DNA from: Triparma columacea
Lineage: Eukaryota; Sar; Bolidophyceae; Parmales; Triparmaceae
DNA length: 45,484 nt
Direction of reading: 5' to 3'
NCBI GenBank assembly: GCA_030267965.1
Contig: BRYA01000078.1
Location: forward strand, 25,309-70,792
Shown here: positions 20,776 to 31,833 of the stretch, in pieces
Position numbering within the stretch: the stretch's first letter is position 1
How the letters are laid out: each line of letters opens with the position of its first letter
The notes under the pieces: model-generated
Seen by the model: only the letters and a program-made list of their open reading frames with translations
What the model was told of the DNA's origin: nothing
Database searches by the model: none
Translations under genes and position numbers: made by a program

Positions 20776-20930
20776 AGGTTAGAAAGGTTGAGAGAGGAGA
20801 AGACAAGTGGAGGTGTATATATAGGTTTGTCGGGGGAATAATTCTAACAACATGTTTCTCTAAGAAGGAAAGTGAAAATATTTTATGGCGCCAAATTCAG
20901 CAACCCCCACACCTCACATACACCCACTTC

Positions 20931-23900
20931 CTACACATCGTTCCTGAACCTTACGTGTCCTTTCCCACCCTCCTCCCTCCCACTGCTCCCCCTGCTGTCC
21001 CTATTGTCTTCCCCGCTGTCCTGCCTCCCACTCAAGCTGTGGCTCTCGCCCTCTCCCCTCCCCGTTCCCCCGACACCCAGTCCCTTCGCCACGTGGTCGT
21101 ACGCGAACCCGCTCTGCCCCTTCTCTACCTCCGTGTCAACGATGCCGAGCTCCCTCTTGGACTTGTCGTCCAGCTTGCGGTTCAAGAGCCTCAGCTTGTG
21201 CCTGTCGAACTTGAACTTGGGCAGGCGGGAGTTGAAGGCCAGCCACCACTTGTACATCCCGTCGTCCGCGAACTCCCCCCTGGTCCTGAGGATGCCCTTT
21301 ATGGTATCCTCGTCCCCCTGCATGACCCTGATCATCTCCTCAGCGTCGTGCGTGATGCCCCTGTCGATCTCCATCGCGTGGTCGATGAGCGTCGTAACGA
21401 ATATGCTCCTCCACAGCTTCTTCGTCAGGTCCGCGATCAGCACCGTGGTAGGAACGAGGAGCATGACCAGCCAGAACGCCCCGGCCTGACCGTCCCCTCC
21501 CGCCACCATCTCCGCGGCGGTGCCGTAGAATTGGGGGGAGTAGGCGTACCAGTTGCTGTATATGGGCATGAAGATGGCCGCGTATAGCAGGCCGCTCCCG
21601 ACCCAGAAGAACGCCACGACCCCGTTCCACGTGTACGTGCTGCTCGCCGCCCTGTACAGCATCCCTAGCAGCAGGGCCGAGTAGCAGGTGGTCCCGAATA
21701 TGTACATGCCGTTCCCGACGCTCCCGGTGAGGGCAAAGGTGAAGAAAAATAGGACGAGGGCGTCGATTACACCCTGGACCATCCAGGATGCGAGGGTGGG
21801 AACGTTGAGGTCCATGCGCTCACGACCGCTCATATATACCTTCTTGAAGCGGAGCATCGTCCTCTGGCTCATGTCCTTATCGAACATCCCAATCATGAGG
21901 GGAGGCATACCTAGGAAGAAGTTGTAACCACTGTAGACCATGTCCTCGAACAGGCTCTTACCACTGAAGCCGCTGTAGAAACCGTAGAAGAACAGCATGA
22001 ACGTCAATACGATGTTCTTATAGAAGCTGTAGAGGATACACTTGCAGAGCCTCCTATAGTTCCACCTGCCGTGCACCATCACGAGCCTCCGAAGGAACTT
22101 GAACTGGGCAATGGCAAAGTCGCTACTGTTGACCGCCTGCCGTCCCTCCTTCCCGCTAATCCCGACCCCCACCTGCGCCTCCTGTATCATCCCCACGTCG
22201 TTAGCGCCGTCACCGATGGCCAGGGTCATCGGCATGGGGTAGATGTTCTTCTTGACTAGCCTTACGATTAGGGCCTTCTGGCTGGGAGAGACCCTGCATG
22301 CAATCACGGCCTTGCAGATGCAAGCGATCTGAAGCAGCAGCCTCTCGCTCTCCCTGTCCCCCAGGACGTGCGCGAGGCTCGGGCCGTCAATTATCAGCGC
22401 CATGTCCTGGCTCTCCAGCTGGCTCAGGTCAAGGCCCTCGGGGAGGATGGTCTCCTCGACCTCCTCCTCAACCTCATCCTCCCCGTCCCCGGTGTCGTCG
22501 GTCATGCTGCTCTCGTTCGTGTGCCTGTTCCCGACCGAGAACATGGTGGACACCCTCCTTATCCCTGACCTCCACTGGGTCTTCCTGCGCTCGATCCTCT
22601 CGTTGAAGACCTCGAAGAAGTTCTTGTTCAGCTTGGTGACCTGCCCGAAGTGCCCGGCGAGCTTCTGAAGTTGCAGCTTGATCGTCTCAGGGTCATCGTC
22701 AAGCGTCTGAATCTTGATTAGCGTCATCTCGTCTTGTAGCAGCTTGCAGCTGTACCCTATGTTGATGGCGGTCTCCATCTTGTCACCCGTGAGGACCCAG
22801 AGCTTGATGCCGCACTGCATGAGGTCGGAAATTGTGCCTGAGACGTCATCCTGGAGAGCATCCTCAATGGCAGTAGCCCCGACGAGCTCCAGGTCGTTCT
22901 CGACCAATGCTGCAACAGAGGCCATCGCCTCGTCCCTCCCCTCTGTCTTGTTTACTGCGTCCTTCCATTTGCCCATCCACTTGCCGAACTGGCCCTTGCT
23001 GAGGCCCTTCTTGCACAGCACGAGGGTCCTCAGGCCCTCAGTCGCGTAGGATCCCAAGTGAGCCTTCATGGTGTCGGCACTCTCTGCTGCCCTAGACCTC
23101 TCGAGCATTATGTTGTCTGCACCCTTACAGTAGACGACGAAGCTGCAATGAGAAGAGGCGATGGGGAAGTGGTTTAGAATAATCATGTTAGAGGAGGCCA
23201 AGCTCAAGTGCGAGGAGGAGGGAAGCGAGGATATGATTTTTGATCTAACCCTTATGCAAACAATGCACTCACCTTCCATCCGCATTCTCGACAACTACGC
23301 TCATTCTCTTCCTTGCGGAGTCGAAGGGGATGACTGCGTGGATCTTGAAGACCTTTTTCCCGCCAGCACCCAAATCAATCTTCATGGTGCTGCTCGTTCT
23401 CTCAATCAAACTGAACCCGAGCTCCTTCGCAGCGCTCACTAGAGCCTCTTCGTCGGGGGATTCGGCTTTGTACTCGAGCTCCCCCGTCTCGTCGTTCTTT
23501 TCGAGAACAATGGTGTGGCACAGGCCAAGGCACGCGATGAAGTCGTAGGCCTTTGCGTTCTTCTTCTTGAAGGCGGCGTCGCTCAACGCCCCCATCGGCT
23601 CTCCGCTGCCTTGGACTTTGCTATAGCTTACCCCGTCGACGCTGCACTTTTGGAACCTCATAACGTTCTGGGTCAAGGTTCCTGTCTTATCTGAGAAAAT
23701 GTACTCGACCTGGCCCAAGTCCGACCCGAGGTTGCTCGTCCTTGCCACGCTAGGGACATCTTGCTCCTCGTCATACATGTCCAAGTCATTGTCGATGTAG
23801 TGCGCGTGGGCGTAGTTGCACATTTCGACGGTGACATAAAGACTGATGGGGATGAAGTTGTTGTAGAGAATGAAAAAGGTGAAGAAGTAGCCCCAGGTGT

Positions 23901-24960
23901 CTGAGCTGGACTCCCACTCACAATTTGAGTAAAGATCCGTCCCCGCAGGCAGGTTGTCTCGGGCGTCGGCGACACAAATATACCACAAGTTCTTTCCCTG
24001 CCTCTTCTCGAAAATTACAAAGCCAATCATGGTGAGAGCAGAGAGGATGCATTGGGCGAACATGATGAGGTAAATAGTAGTATTAACTGTGCTGTCAATG
24101 TTGGCGAGCTTGGTCCTGGACTGCCTGCTGTTCTGGATAATCTTGGTGTCTGTGCCGGTGTAGATACAGATTCCCAGGGCGTGCTTGGTGTTGCGGAGGG
24201 TCGCTCCGCGAAGCAGGACGTTCGACTGGTCGACAGGAGTTTTCTTCCCCATGAAGTCGAGAGTTCCGGTAAAGGTGTGGATGAAGGAGTTGGGGTCTTC
24301 GTACTCAATGCTCGCAGTCCCATGACCAACAAGTTCGCCCTCGCTCGAGAACGCTGGGCCTTCCTCGCCGGTATTGGCGGCATTCCTGACCTTGAGGTTG
24401 GTCTCACCGTCAATGTTCGCCGTCTCAATGTACGCGGCGCTCTGCTCCTCGCTGCTGTGGAGCAGGATGAGATCGGCAGGAATGTCACTGTTATTCGCAA
24501 CCCTAACAACGTCTCCGACCTTGACGTTCCTCCACTGGCACTTTTTGTAGACAACATTGGCCTTCGTGCTAGAAATCACGTCCATGACCTCCGTGATGGT
24601 CGTGTTTATCTGGTAGTCACTCCTATGTCTCTTGATATCCTCCAAGCCCTCCTTAATCATACTAACCATGAGGACGAAGGAGAGCGGTCCGAGGGTAGTC
24701 CAAGGCGTAAGAGGCGAGTCGTACAGGTCAGTGTATGTCCCGACCATCATCATGAGGGAAATGACGAGGAAGTAAATGTTGGCTAATCGGGCAAACTGCT
24801 CAAATAAGGATTTCGCCCAGAATGAGATGATCGTATACTTGCCCGTAGATATGCTATTGTCCGTGAACGTAGCGCAGATCGCCTCTTCCTCAGCTGACAT
24901 CGGTCCGGTGCGCATGGGGGCTGTTCTCCATCCAGACGATTTGGGTGCAGAGTTCCCCAT
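20931..24960 (-). CDS. P4-type ATPase (phospholipid flippase)
   Basis: Model complement(join(20931..23142,23273..24960)), 1299 aa; the intron (23143-23272) keeps phase. Landmarks in order: an N-terminal transmembrane pair with FWAKSLFEQFARLANIYFL, the actuator motif IETANIDGETNLK (DGET), the P-site SDKTGTLTQN with catalytic Asp, the nucleotide-binding KAESPDEEALV, VLTGDKMETAINI, and the hinge GDGANDVGMIQEA. These are followed by DFAIAQFKFL and six C-terminal helices. DGET and ANIYFL identify P4. Flippases move phosphatidylserine/ethanolamine to the cytosolic leaflet, usually with a CDC50 partner, which is not in this window. A Ser/Gly-rich tail follows. The start is placed at MGNSAPKSSGW, but an assembly gap 57 bp upstream leaves the true N-terminus open. 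Confidence 0.93.
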
Positions 24961-25016
24961 TGGAAAGTGGAAGATGGGATGGAACCAGGGGTGGACGAGG
25001 GCGTTTTCCCGGGGGG

Positions 25017-25053
25017 NNNNNNNNNNNNNNNNNNNNNNNNNNNNNNNNNNNNN
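25017..25053. other. Assembly gap (37 N)
   Basis: A run of N sits between the divergent starts of the P4-ATPase and the coiled-coil gene. Real length and content are unknown. Confidence 0.99.
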
Positions 25054-25187
25054 TGCGCTGATTTTTCTCCGCAACCCTGCTTTCTTAAAAAGGTGCCCGG
25101 AGAGGATTTTTGGCTTTCCTCCGACCTGTGGGCTGGAGAAAGACCTTTGTGGACATTTTCCATTTTAAGAAGCAGAAAAGCAGAAAA

Positions 25188-26538
25188 ATGCAAATCGACA
25201 ACGATTACAGTGATGAAGGTCAGTTGGATGCTTACAAGGGGGGTTTGGGGGGGTGGGGAGGGGGAATAGGGTATGATCAGACCTTAACTGCCTCGGGATG
25301 TTAGTGATTCCTGATGAGCAAAAATGTGCCTTGGAGGTCACCTCATCGGGTTTGAGGGGGGGATTGATTTGTAGTTAGCGATATTTCGGACATTTCTTGT
25401 AACAATGTACCGGCTTCCTTTGCAGTTTCTCCTTTTCTCACCCTCCCCTCCTCGATGACCTTCTTTCTTACCTTTTACAGAGATGGAAGAAGACGTGTTC
25501 CTGCAGGCGAGGCGGCTTGACGACCTTGCCTCTTGTGCGACTGTGAAGGATGCCTTCGTGAAGAATGGTTTGCAGCCTGATGACAAGATTGACAGGAGGG
25601 AGCAGGTGCTCATGTTTCGCACAATAGAGAAGGAGATGGAGTCGGGATTGAAGACCCTAATGGAGATGGGGAAGTTCGACGAGGCAAAGGAGATGGGTTT
25701 CAGACTGGAGGGTTTGCGGGCGGAGTTCGGGGGACTTCAGACCAAGGATGAGATGGCTAGGCAAAACAAACAAAAGAGCCTCTTTGACAAGGCCAAGAAG
25801 ATCAAGAGCAAGCAGCTCTCGGGTCGCCACAGGGACTGGACGAGCCAAGTTGAGTCCCACTGCAAGGAGTTTGTGGAAGAGTCCGAGAGGGAGTTTGAGA
25901 TCCAGAGGGAGAACCTGGCCCTTGAAATGAGCAGAATTGAGAAGCCGAGGATAAAGTACAGCAAGGCCCGAATGGAGTACAAGAACGCCGAAGTGAAACT
26001 GTCGCACCTGAAGCAATACGATGATGCCAAGAACGTCCGGCGGATGCTCAAGACCATCGACGCCAGGGAGGAGGCCGCCTGGGACAAGGCCTTTGAGGAC
26101 AAGATGCAGGCCAAGATCGACAAGCTAACCGAGTTCCAGAAGAACGCCAGGGCGCGGCATGTTGAGAAAATGAGCGCAATCACATGGAAAGAGCTCAGGA
26201 AGAGGGAAAAGGAAAAGTACATTAGCGAGACAAACGTCAACAACAAGAAGAAGGACATGCACCACGCGATGTACATTGACTCGAAGATGAAACCGGAGCT
26301 TGCCGTGCACCCCTCTGCGCTCCTCAAGAAGCGGACCAACTACAACAGGAATGCGAGCAAGCTGAGGGGCGAGCAGCTGCTCGACAAGGTGAAGGGGAAG
26401 AAGGAGGGGGATGCTGTGTTCATTGAGAGCCTCTGTGATCTTCACAAATTCGGAGACAAGACACTGAACGGGACGACTAGGTACGAGGACAAGCTCCAAT
26501 GGTCGGGTTACAAGAGTGGTCAGGAGTACTTCGATTGA
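25188..26538 (+). CDS. Coiled-coil protein of unknown function
   Basis: Model join(25188..25218,25481..26538), 362 aa. A 10-codon first exon (MQIDNDYSDE) is spliced in phase through GTCAGT...TTTTACAG. The protein is highly charged and helical throughout (Lys/Glu/Arg-rich, e.g. KQKSLFDKAKKIKSKQL, EEAAWDKAFEDKMQAKID), consistent with long coiled coils between residues about 55 and 260. The C-terminal 60 residues are basic. There is no membrane segment or targeting leader. It resembles axonemal/cytoskeletal coiled-coil proteins in composition, but I do not recognise a named family. Confidence 0.75.
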
Positions 26539-26636
26539 GATGCGGGAGGGGGGGGGGGTTGTGGTGGATAGTGATGTTAACCTTTTCTTCTTTCAAATGA
26601 ACAGTATTTTTTAAAAGTTTTTTGATGGCCGCCGCA

Positions 26637-27416
26637 CTAATCCTCAGTGACACAGTTGATCGTCCCCTCCATTACGTCTTTGATGGCAACAAGGCTGCGA
26701 CAGCGCGGGTAGGGATGCGTTAGCGGACAAGATTATCGCCAAGTGCTGCTCAGGTCCTTTGCTCGCTCTTCCCTTTTCTTACCTCTCCGTCCTCACGTTG
26801 TAGCCGCTCAATGACTTCCTCCCCTTGTCGTACTGTTTCTCTATCAGGACAGCCACCCCGACAGTCGTGGCTCCTGCATCTGATATTATCCTCAGAAGGG
26901 CCTCCTGCGACGATCCGGAGGACAGGAAGTCATCAACGATTAGTATGCGGTCCTCCTTGTCAACGTGATCCTTCGAAACTAGGAGCTCCCTATTCTGGCC
27001 CACCGTCTTGGAGCTGTACGCCGCGTGGTAGCAGTTGGACATCACGACAGTGCGCTGCTTCCGGGCATAGACGCAGGGGACCTGGAGGTACTTGGAGATC
27101 GGGATGGCCACCACGAGGCCGGTGGTGGCGACCGTGAGGACCTTTGTGGGCTTAAGGTCGAGGAAGCGCTCTGCAAGCTCTGCAGCACACTCGTCCATGA
27201 GGTTGACATCAATCATGGAGTCCATGAACTTGGAAACGTCGACAATGTTGTTGGGAAGGACCCTGCCATCCCTCAGGACCCTCTCCATAAGGTTCGTCGA
27301 GCCGATCTGTGACGAGCAAAGAGAGCACAGTGGATCAGGCAGAAGGGGTTGCGTTAGCGCTCAGAATGGTCATGTTGATTGCTTTTGTCCGTCCTCACCT
27401 TGCTCCTGTCCTTCAT
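26637..27416 (-). CDS. XPT: Xanthine phosphoribosyltransferase
   Basis: Stand-alone model complement(join(26637..26694,26783..27306,27399..27416)), 199 aa, close to bacterial Xpt length. It aligns in order with Xpt: VLRDGRVLPNNIVDVSKFMD, the VTVATTGLV-like TVATTGLVVAIPISKY, VYARKQRTVVM, the PRPP-binding ILIVDDFLSSGSSQ, GVAVLIEKQYDKGR, and the tail SLVAIKDV. It converts xanthine plus PRPP to XMP in purine salvage. A type-I PRT of this subgroup is typically bacterial, so ancient transfer is possible. The upstream gene on the same strand can be spliced to it in frame (CAG acceptor at 27424-27423), so this may be the C-terminal domain of a longer plastid-targeted protein. Confidence 0.88.
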
Positions 27417-27475
27417 GGCCTTCTGCTCGCGCGATGAGCGTGCGATGAGCGAAGCGAATAGCGAAGGCTTCTGAG

Positions 27476-29226
27476 TTAGTTTGGCTTTTCTGATAACAAC
27501 TCCTTCTCCCTCACCCTCACCTTCTTCTTCTTCATCCACCCCTGGTACTCCCAGTCAAAAGAGTCCTTGAGCGTCTTCCCTATGCTCGTAATAGCGTGGC
27601 TGACAGAGATGAAAGCCTTGTTACAGTTCACGAACTTCATCGCCAAGTCCACCGCGCCGTAGTCGAAGACCTCCATCTCCCCATCGTAATAACAGACGCA
27701 GGTCTTGAAGCGGCAGATTCGGTCGGGGTGGGAGTGGGGGAGGAGTCCGGAGACGAGGGACTCGACATGGTCGCCGATGTCGTTGAACCAGTAGGCTGAG
27801 GTGACGCGAGGGGGTGCTACTGAGATTGCGTGAAGCTGCGATGAGCGATGCGACGAGAAAAGATGATTGGTGAGTGTTGGCGTCCGTGAGGAGAAGCACG
27901 GCACGGCGATTCAAACATCCCCAGACTCAACTAACCTTCTGTGCCTCTGCCCTAGATATCGCCCCGATATCATCTTCGAAGGGGTCGCTCGGCGGTGTAA
28001 ACTCGTCGACTTCGAAGCTCGTCTGACTCGTGATCGTCGGTATCCCGGTCACCCTGAACACCTCCCTCGCCTTCCAGCTCGCCGCCTCCTCGATTGTCAG
28101 CTTCTGGTCCCCCGGAGTGGCCGCCTGGAAGTCATCGTAGTTAGCGATGAATTCGACACCGAAATTGGTGAAGACGCCCTTGAGGTTGCCGAGGGCGGGG
28201 GCTTCGACAGCGGAGACAAAGGTGTGTTCGTAGCCCTCGAGGGTGCGGGGAGGGGTGGCTTTGAGGTAGGCGAGCTTCTGGGGGGCGAGCTGCGAGCATT
28301 GGGGGGGTAGGGAGGGAGGGGGGAAGGGGGGGTTGGAAACCGAGGATATTGCCCGACGCCAGACAACATTTCTCACCTCTAGGGCGTTCAATTTATCAGA
28401 GTATAATGTGGGAGGAGGTCCGGCGGGTTCCTCCTCCTCATCGTCCTCGTAGTTGAAATCGAATTTTTCGGTCTCCTCCTTCTCGCCTTCATCGGATTCT
28501 CCCGCCATTTCGTTTATTTCCTTGCCGCTCGGGGCATCCATGGAAGGAGAGGTGCCGAGGGAGGACGAAAGGAGGTCATCGGCGCTGAAGCCATCGAAGA
28601 AATCAGAGTCTGAAGAGGTGGAAGAGAGGTCGTATTCGTCATCGTAACCAAAGGAAGGGGGGCTTTTGCCACTTCTCTTTGGTGACTTTGCGTCCGGCCT
28701 GGGGGGGGGATGGAGGTTAATAAAAATTGGAGGGGGGGCGGCGAGAGAGGGTTTGTAGAAGATTTGCTCACCTTGCAGCTGTCTTCCTAACCATACCGTA
28801 GTCAAAGTCGTTGAGACTGACCTCGGGTGTCGGGAGTTGGGAAATGGGGTTGACATTACCCTGCGCCTTTGGGTTTCTGGGCTTTTGTTTCGAGGGGCCA
28901 TAGCCACTTGAGGCATTTGGCGTGTTCTGAGATGCAGAAACACTCTGCGGGGGAGAGCCCCCGGTCTTGTAGTACTCTCTGGCGTAGTCGTTCATACTAT
29001 TCTTGACCTCATTGAGGTTCGTGGACTTGTCGAACCAGTCAATTGTCTCCAAGTCAAGGTACTTTGAAGGTGGCGGGGAGGAAGATGAACCAGAGTCACC
29101 ATTTCTCTTTCCTCGCTTACCGCGCAAAGCCGTTCGGCTGGTGATTCTATGGGGGTAATTACTGTGTGGTGGAGAGAATGACGTTGCTAGGGGGGAGAGG
29201 AGCAGTGAAAATATGACAAATTTCAT
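27476..29226 (-). CDS. Plastid-targeted protein of unknown function (possibly fused to XPT)
   Basis: Model complement(join(27476..27835,27936..28289,28377..28698,28772..29226)), 496 aa; all introns (73-100 bp) keep phase. It begins MKFVIFSLLLSPLATSFSPP, a signal peptide with the ATSF cleavage motif followed by a basic/Ser-rich transit-like region, as in secondary-plastid proteins. Residues about 110-250 are acidic low complexity. The C-terminal half is globular (TLEGYEHTFVSAVEAPALG, TGIPTITSQTSFEVDEF, PPRVTSAYWFNDIGDHVESL, ICRFKTCVCYYDGEMEVFDY). No named domain recognised. The last 15 codons and stop can alternatively be an intron (27423-27520) joining this protein in frame to XPT. It is divergent from ARL8. 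Confidence 0.75.
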
Positions 29227-29460
29227 GGGGAGATGTGGATGATGTGGATTTTAGATTTTGGTAAAAATGTTGTTGATGGCGGAAGATGCTGGATTGTGTT
29301 TGCTAAGGTCAAATATCGTAAGGGTTATGGTGTGAGGTATATGAATATGTTTGTGTTTCCCGATTTGAAGATAAAAATTGCCAGGGAATCTCTCTTCTGT
29401 AGAATGGTTCGGTTCGGATTTTTGGGAACGAATTTCAATGATTTCATTTTTGAGAATATC

Positions 29461-30408
29461 ATGGGTCAATTCATCAGCAGCCTCTTTGCGGCCTTTTACA
29501 CCAAGAAAATGGATATCGTTCTCGTGGGCTTGGAGAATAGGTGAGTCACGAAACTTTGCAAATGAGCCTTTTTGATCAGTTTGAGTAAATATCGTTTTGT
29601 TATATTGTTTCAGTAGGATGTTGGGGGGAGAGGAGGTGGAGAGGGGGGGGAGGGATGATGAGCGTGGGGGTTAACGGCGGTCATCGTTGGTCTGGTGGGT
29701 GCATTTTCGAAGGAAATCCAGAAATAGACCTTTTTCTGCCCTCTCTCCTCAAACAACGTCTCGATCTCACAATCTCACCCTCCTCTCTGTTGTTGCTGCG
29801 AATTGCTGTCCAAACTAACCCCACCGTAGTGGTAAATCTACCCTGTTGAGTGTGCTCGCCACTGGTGAACCTGTCGAAACCGTCCCGACGATCGGTCTCA
29901 GCGTCAAGGTAATGAAGAAGCAGGGTATAACGATGAAGTGCTGGGATATTGGGGGACAGGAGAAGTTCAGGGGTGAGTGGGGTAGATACACCGAAGGTTG
30001 CAGCGTAATACTGTTCGTGGTAGATGTTGCGGACTACGAGAAGGTACCGATCGCAAAGAAGGAGCTGCACAAGCTGGTTATCTCGGCTGAGAGGGGAAAC
30101 ACGCAGCCGATTCCCATGCTCATTCTAGCCAACAAGATTGACAAGGTGAGGTTGGGGGTAAAGAGAAGGGGGTGGGAGGGGGAGAGGGGCTGAAGAGACT
30201 TTCGGCGTCGTCAGCTTTTTGTTAGTCTCCATTCTCAACCACCCCCCCCTCCCCCTTCCCCCAGTCACCGCACATGGCAGAGACGGAGTTGATCAAAAAG
30301 CTCGCGCTAGAGAAGATCCAGATGACACCCTGGATAGTCATGCCGATCAGCGCGGTCCAGAGCGTGGGGATCGAGAACGTACTCGACTGGTTAATCAATC
30401 AGAGTTGA
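29461..30408 (+). CDS. ARL8: ARL8-type small GTPase
   Basis: Model join(29461..29540,29830..30145,30265..30408), 179 aa. It starts MGQFISSLF, an amphipathic helix with Gly2 as in plant ARL8. G-motifs: P-loop GLENSGKST (split by intron 1), switch I VPTIGLSVK, switch II WDIGGQEKFR, NKID, and PISAV. ARL8 controls lysosome/late-endosome positioning and vesicle traffic. Loop QEKFRGEWGRYTEGC fits ARL8 better than ARF1 or ARL1; other ARF-like subfamilies are the alternative. It is divergent from the plastid-targeted gene (234 bp). Confidence 0.85.
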
Positions 30409-30627
30409 GTTGGGGGGAGGGGGTTGGAGGGGATGCAGGAGCCGTGTGAGGAAATTGGGCACATCGCAATTTCCGTGAATTTAAGTCAAGCTCTCGATCG
30501 ATTTAGTTTGCAACTCAGGATGCCACGCATATTATTTATCATCGCCTCTCCCCATGCGCTTCCAAACCGTCACGGGAACCCCTAACCTAGTCGAGGGTTG
30601 GTGTGTCCAAAATCCTATAAAGGTAAC

Positions 30628-31314
30628 CTAAGGGTGCCAGACGGGGAGGGCTCCGGGGATGACTTCGTTGGCCACCCATCCAGAGATGGCGAGCATAGCA
30701 ATCCTCCCGTTTTTGATCTCCTTGACCCTGAGGCTCTTGAGCTGGGGGCTGTCAAGCCCCCCCTCCCTCTTTGTGAATCCAAGGGGGTCGTAGCCGTAGT
30801 CCCCAGGGACACGGCCCCCCTCGTTGTACTGGCGCTGGTAGGCGACGCACTCAAACCAACCAGCAACGAAAAGGATCTGCAACCATCCCCCAGCGGGGAC
30901 CATCTTGACGGCGTCAAGGGGAGCGGCAGCGGCGATGTCAGAGAAGGTAACGCCGCTGGAGCTGGAGAGCATCCAGTCCCCGCTGGTTACGGTAGGGTGG
31001 AACACATTAGATCCCGAGGGACCAAGGTAAAGGGGGAAGTGGACCCCGTACTTCTGGACCATAAATCCGATCGTAGCAACCATGGCGATACGCCCGTGCT
31101 TCAATTCAGCGTTCTCGAACCAGGCCAGAGCCTCGGGCCCGGTTCCCTCAAGGATCTTGGCTCCCAGCGGGGGGCACTTGCGCCCAGTCTCCACAGTGAG
31201 ACCGATGGCGCCATCGAGGGAGGATGAGAGGGCCGTGGAAGGCTTGGCAGCCATGGGGGCTGTGAATGCAGAGGCGGTGGCAAGCAGGGTGGACAAAAAA
31301 AGGGCAGCTTTCAT
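30628..31314 (-). CDS. Fucoxanthin/chlorophyll a/c light-harvesting protein (LHC superfamily)
   Basis: Single exon, 228 aa. The leader MKAALFLSTLLATASAFTAP is a signal peptide with the ASAF motif followed by a short transit sequence, the bipartite signal for secondary red plastids. Two LHC repeats carry the chlorophyll-binding signatures ELKHGRIAMVATIGFMVQ (helix 1) and EIKNGRIAMLAISGWVANE (helix 3), with an intervening helix (GGWLQILFVAGWFECVAYQR) and RVPGDYGYDPLGF. It binds chlorophyll a/c and fucoxanthin-type carotenoid in the thylakoid. I cannot place it firmly among Lhcf, Lhcr or Lhcz. Lack of introns is common for these highly expressed genes. Confidence 0.93.
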   Translation of the reverse strand: MKAALFLSTLLATASAFTAPMAAKPSTALSSSLDGAIGLTVETGRKCPPLGAKILEGTGPEALAWFENAELKHGRIAMVATIGFMVQKYGVHFPLYLGPSGSNVFHPTVTSGDWMLSSSSGVTFSDIAAAAPLDAVKMVPAGGWLQILFVAGWFECVAYQRQYNEGGRVPGDYGYDPLGFTKREGGLDSPQLKSLRVKEIKNGRIAMLAISGWVANEVIPGALPVWHP

Positions 31315-31833
31315 GATCTGGTCAAGACGAGGGGGATAAGGGGTGAGTTAAGATACATTCGACGTCAAAGTGGGGTTGACAAGAAGGTTGCTTATATGAT
31401 GTATCGTAGTCTTGCTTGTCTTGCATAGATGTGTAATTATAAGGGAGTTATGGGCCATTACAGTCGGAGGCGCGCATAAATCTTTCCTTTCAACTACTCC
31501 AAACGGGCATATCTGGAGTATTTGGGGGTGTTCCTGAGTCTTCTTTTGGGTAACTTTGGTCTTTGACGTCTCAATTAGCTTTCGCGCTTCCTCACCAGAG
31601 CAAAAATCAACGGGTTCAACAAGCAATAATTGCTTGTTAGAATCCGGAATTTGACAAAAACAATCTCCAAATAAATCCTCCATTTCTCGCGCCTAAAAGT
31701 TAATTTCTCGCCGATTGCGTGATAAATACTTATTAAGAGAGCTTCTCTTACTCCCTTACTGCTTCCGGTAATCCCTCCCTACCCTCCCCTCTCCTCTGGC
31801 TCCTCCCCCCGCCATTTCCCACCCTCTGCAATT
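31315..31833. promoter_or_regulatory. Divergent intergenic region, LHC / SLD5
   Basis: About 520 bp. Two near-matches to the E2F site (TTTCTCGCGCC at 31683 and TTTCTCGCC at 31703) lie on the SLD5 side, which would suit S-phase expression. A minus-strand ORF (31348-31683) occupies the LHC-proximal part and is listed separately. Confidence 0.35.
31348..31683 (-). CDS. Hypothetical 111-aa ORF, doubtful
   Basis: Starts MEDLFGDCFCQIPDSNK. The sequence is compositionally protein-like at its N-terminus but more AT-rich than neighbouring genes and similar to nothing I recognise. A GTGAGG within it could be a donor. It lies upstream of the LHC start on the same strand. It may be a short gene, a 5' exon, or chance. 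Confidence 0.2.
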   Translation of the reverse strand: MEDLFGDCFCQIPDSNKQLLLVEPVDFCSGEEARKLIETSKTKVTQKKTQEHPQILQICPFGVVERKDLCAPPTVMAHNSLIITHLCKTSKTTIHHISNLLVNPTLTSNVS

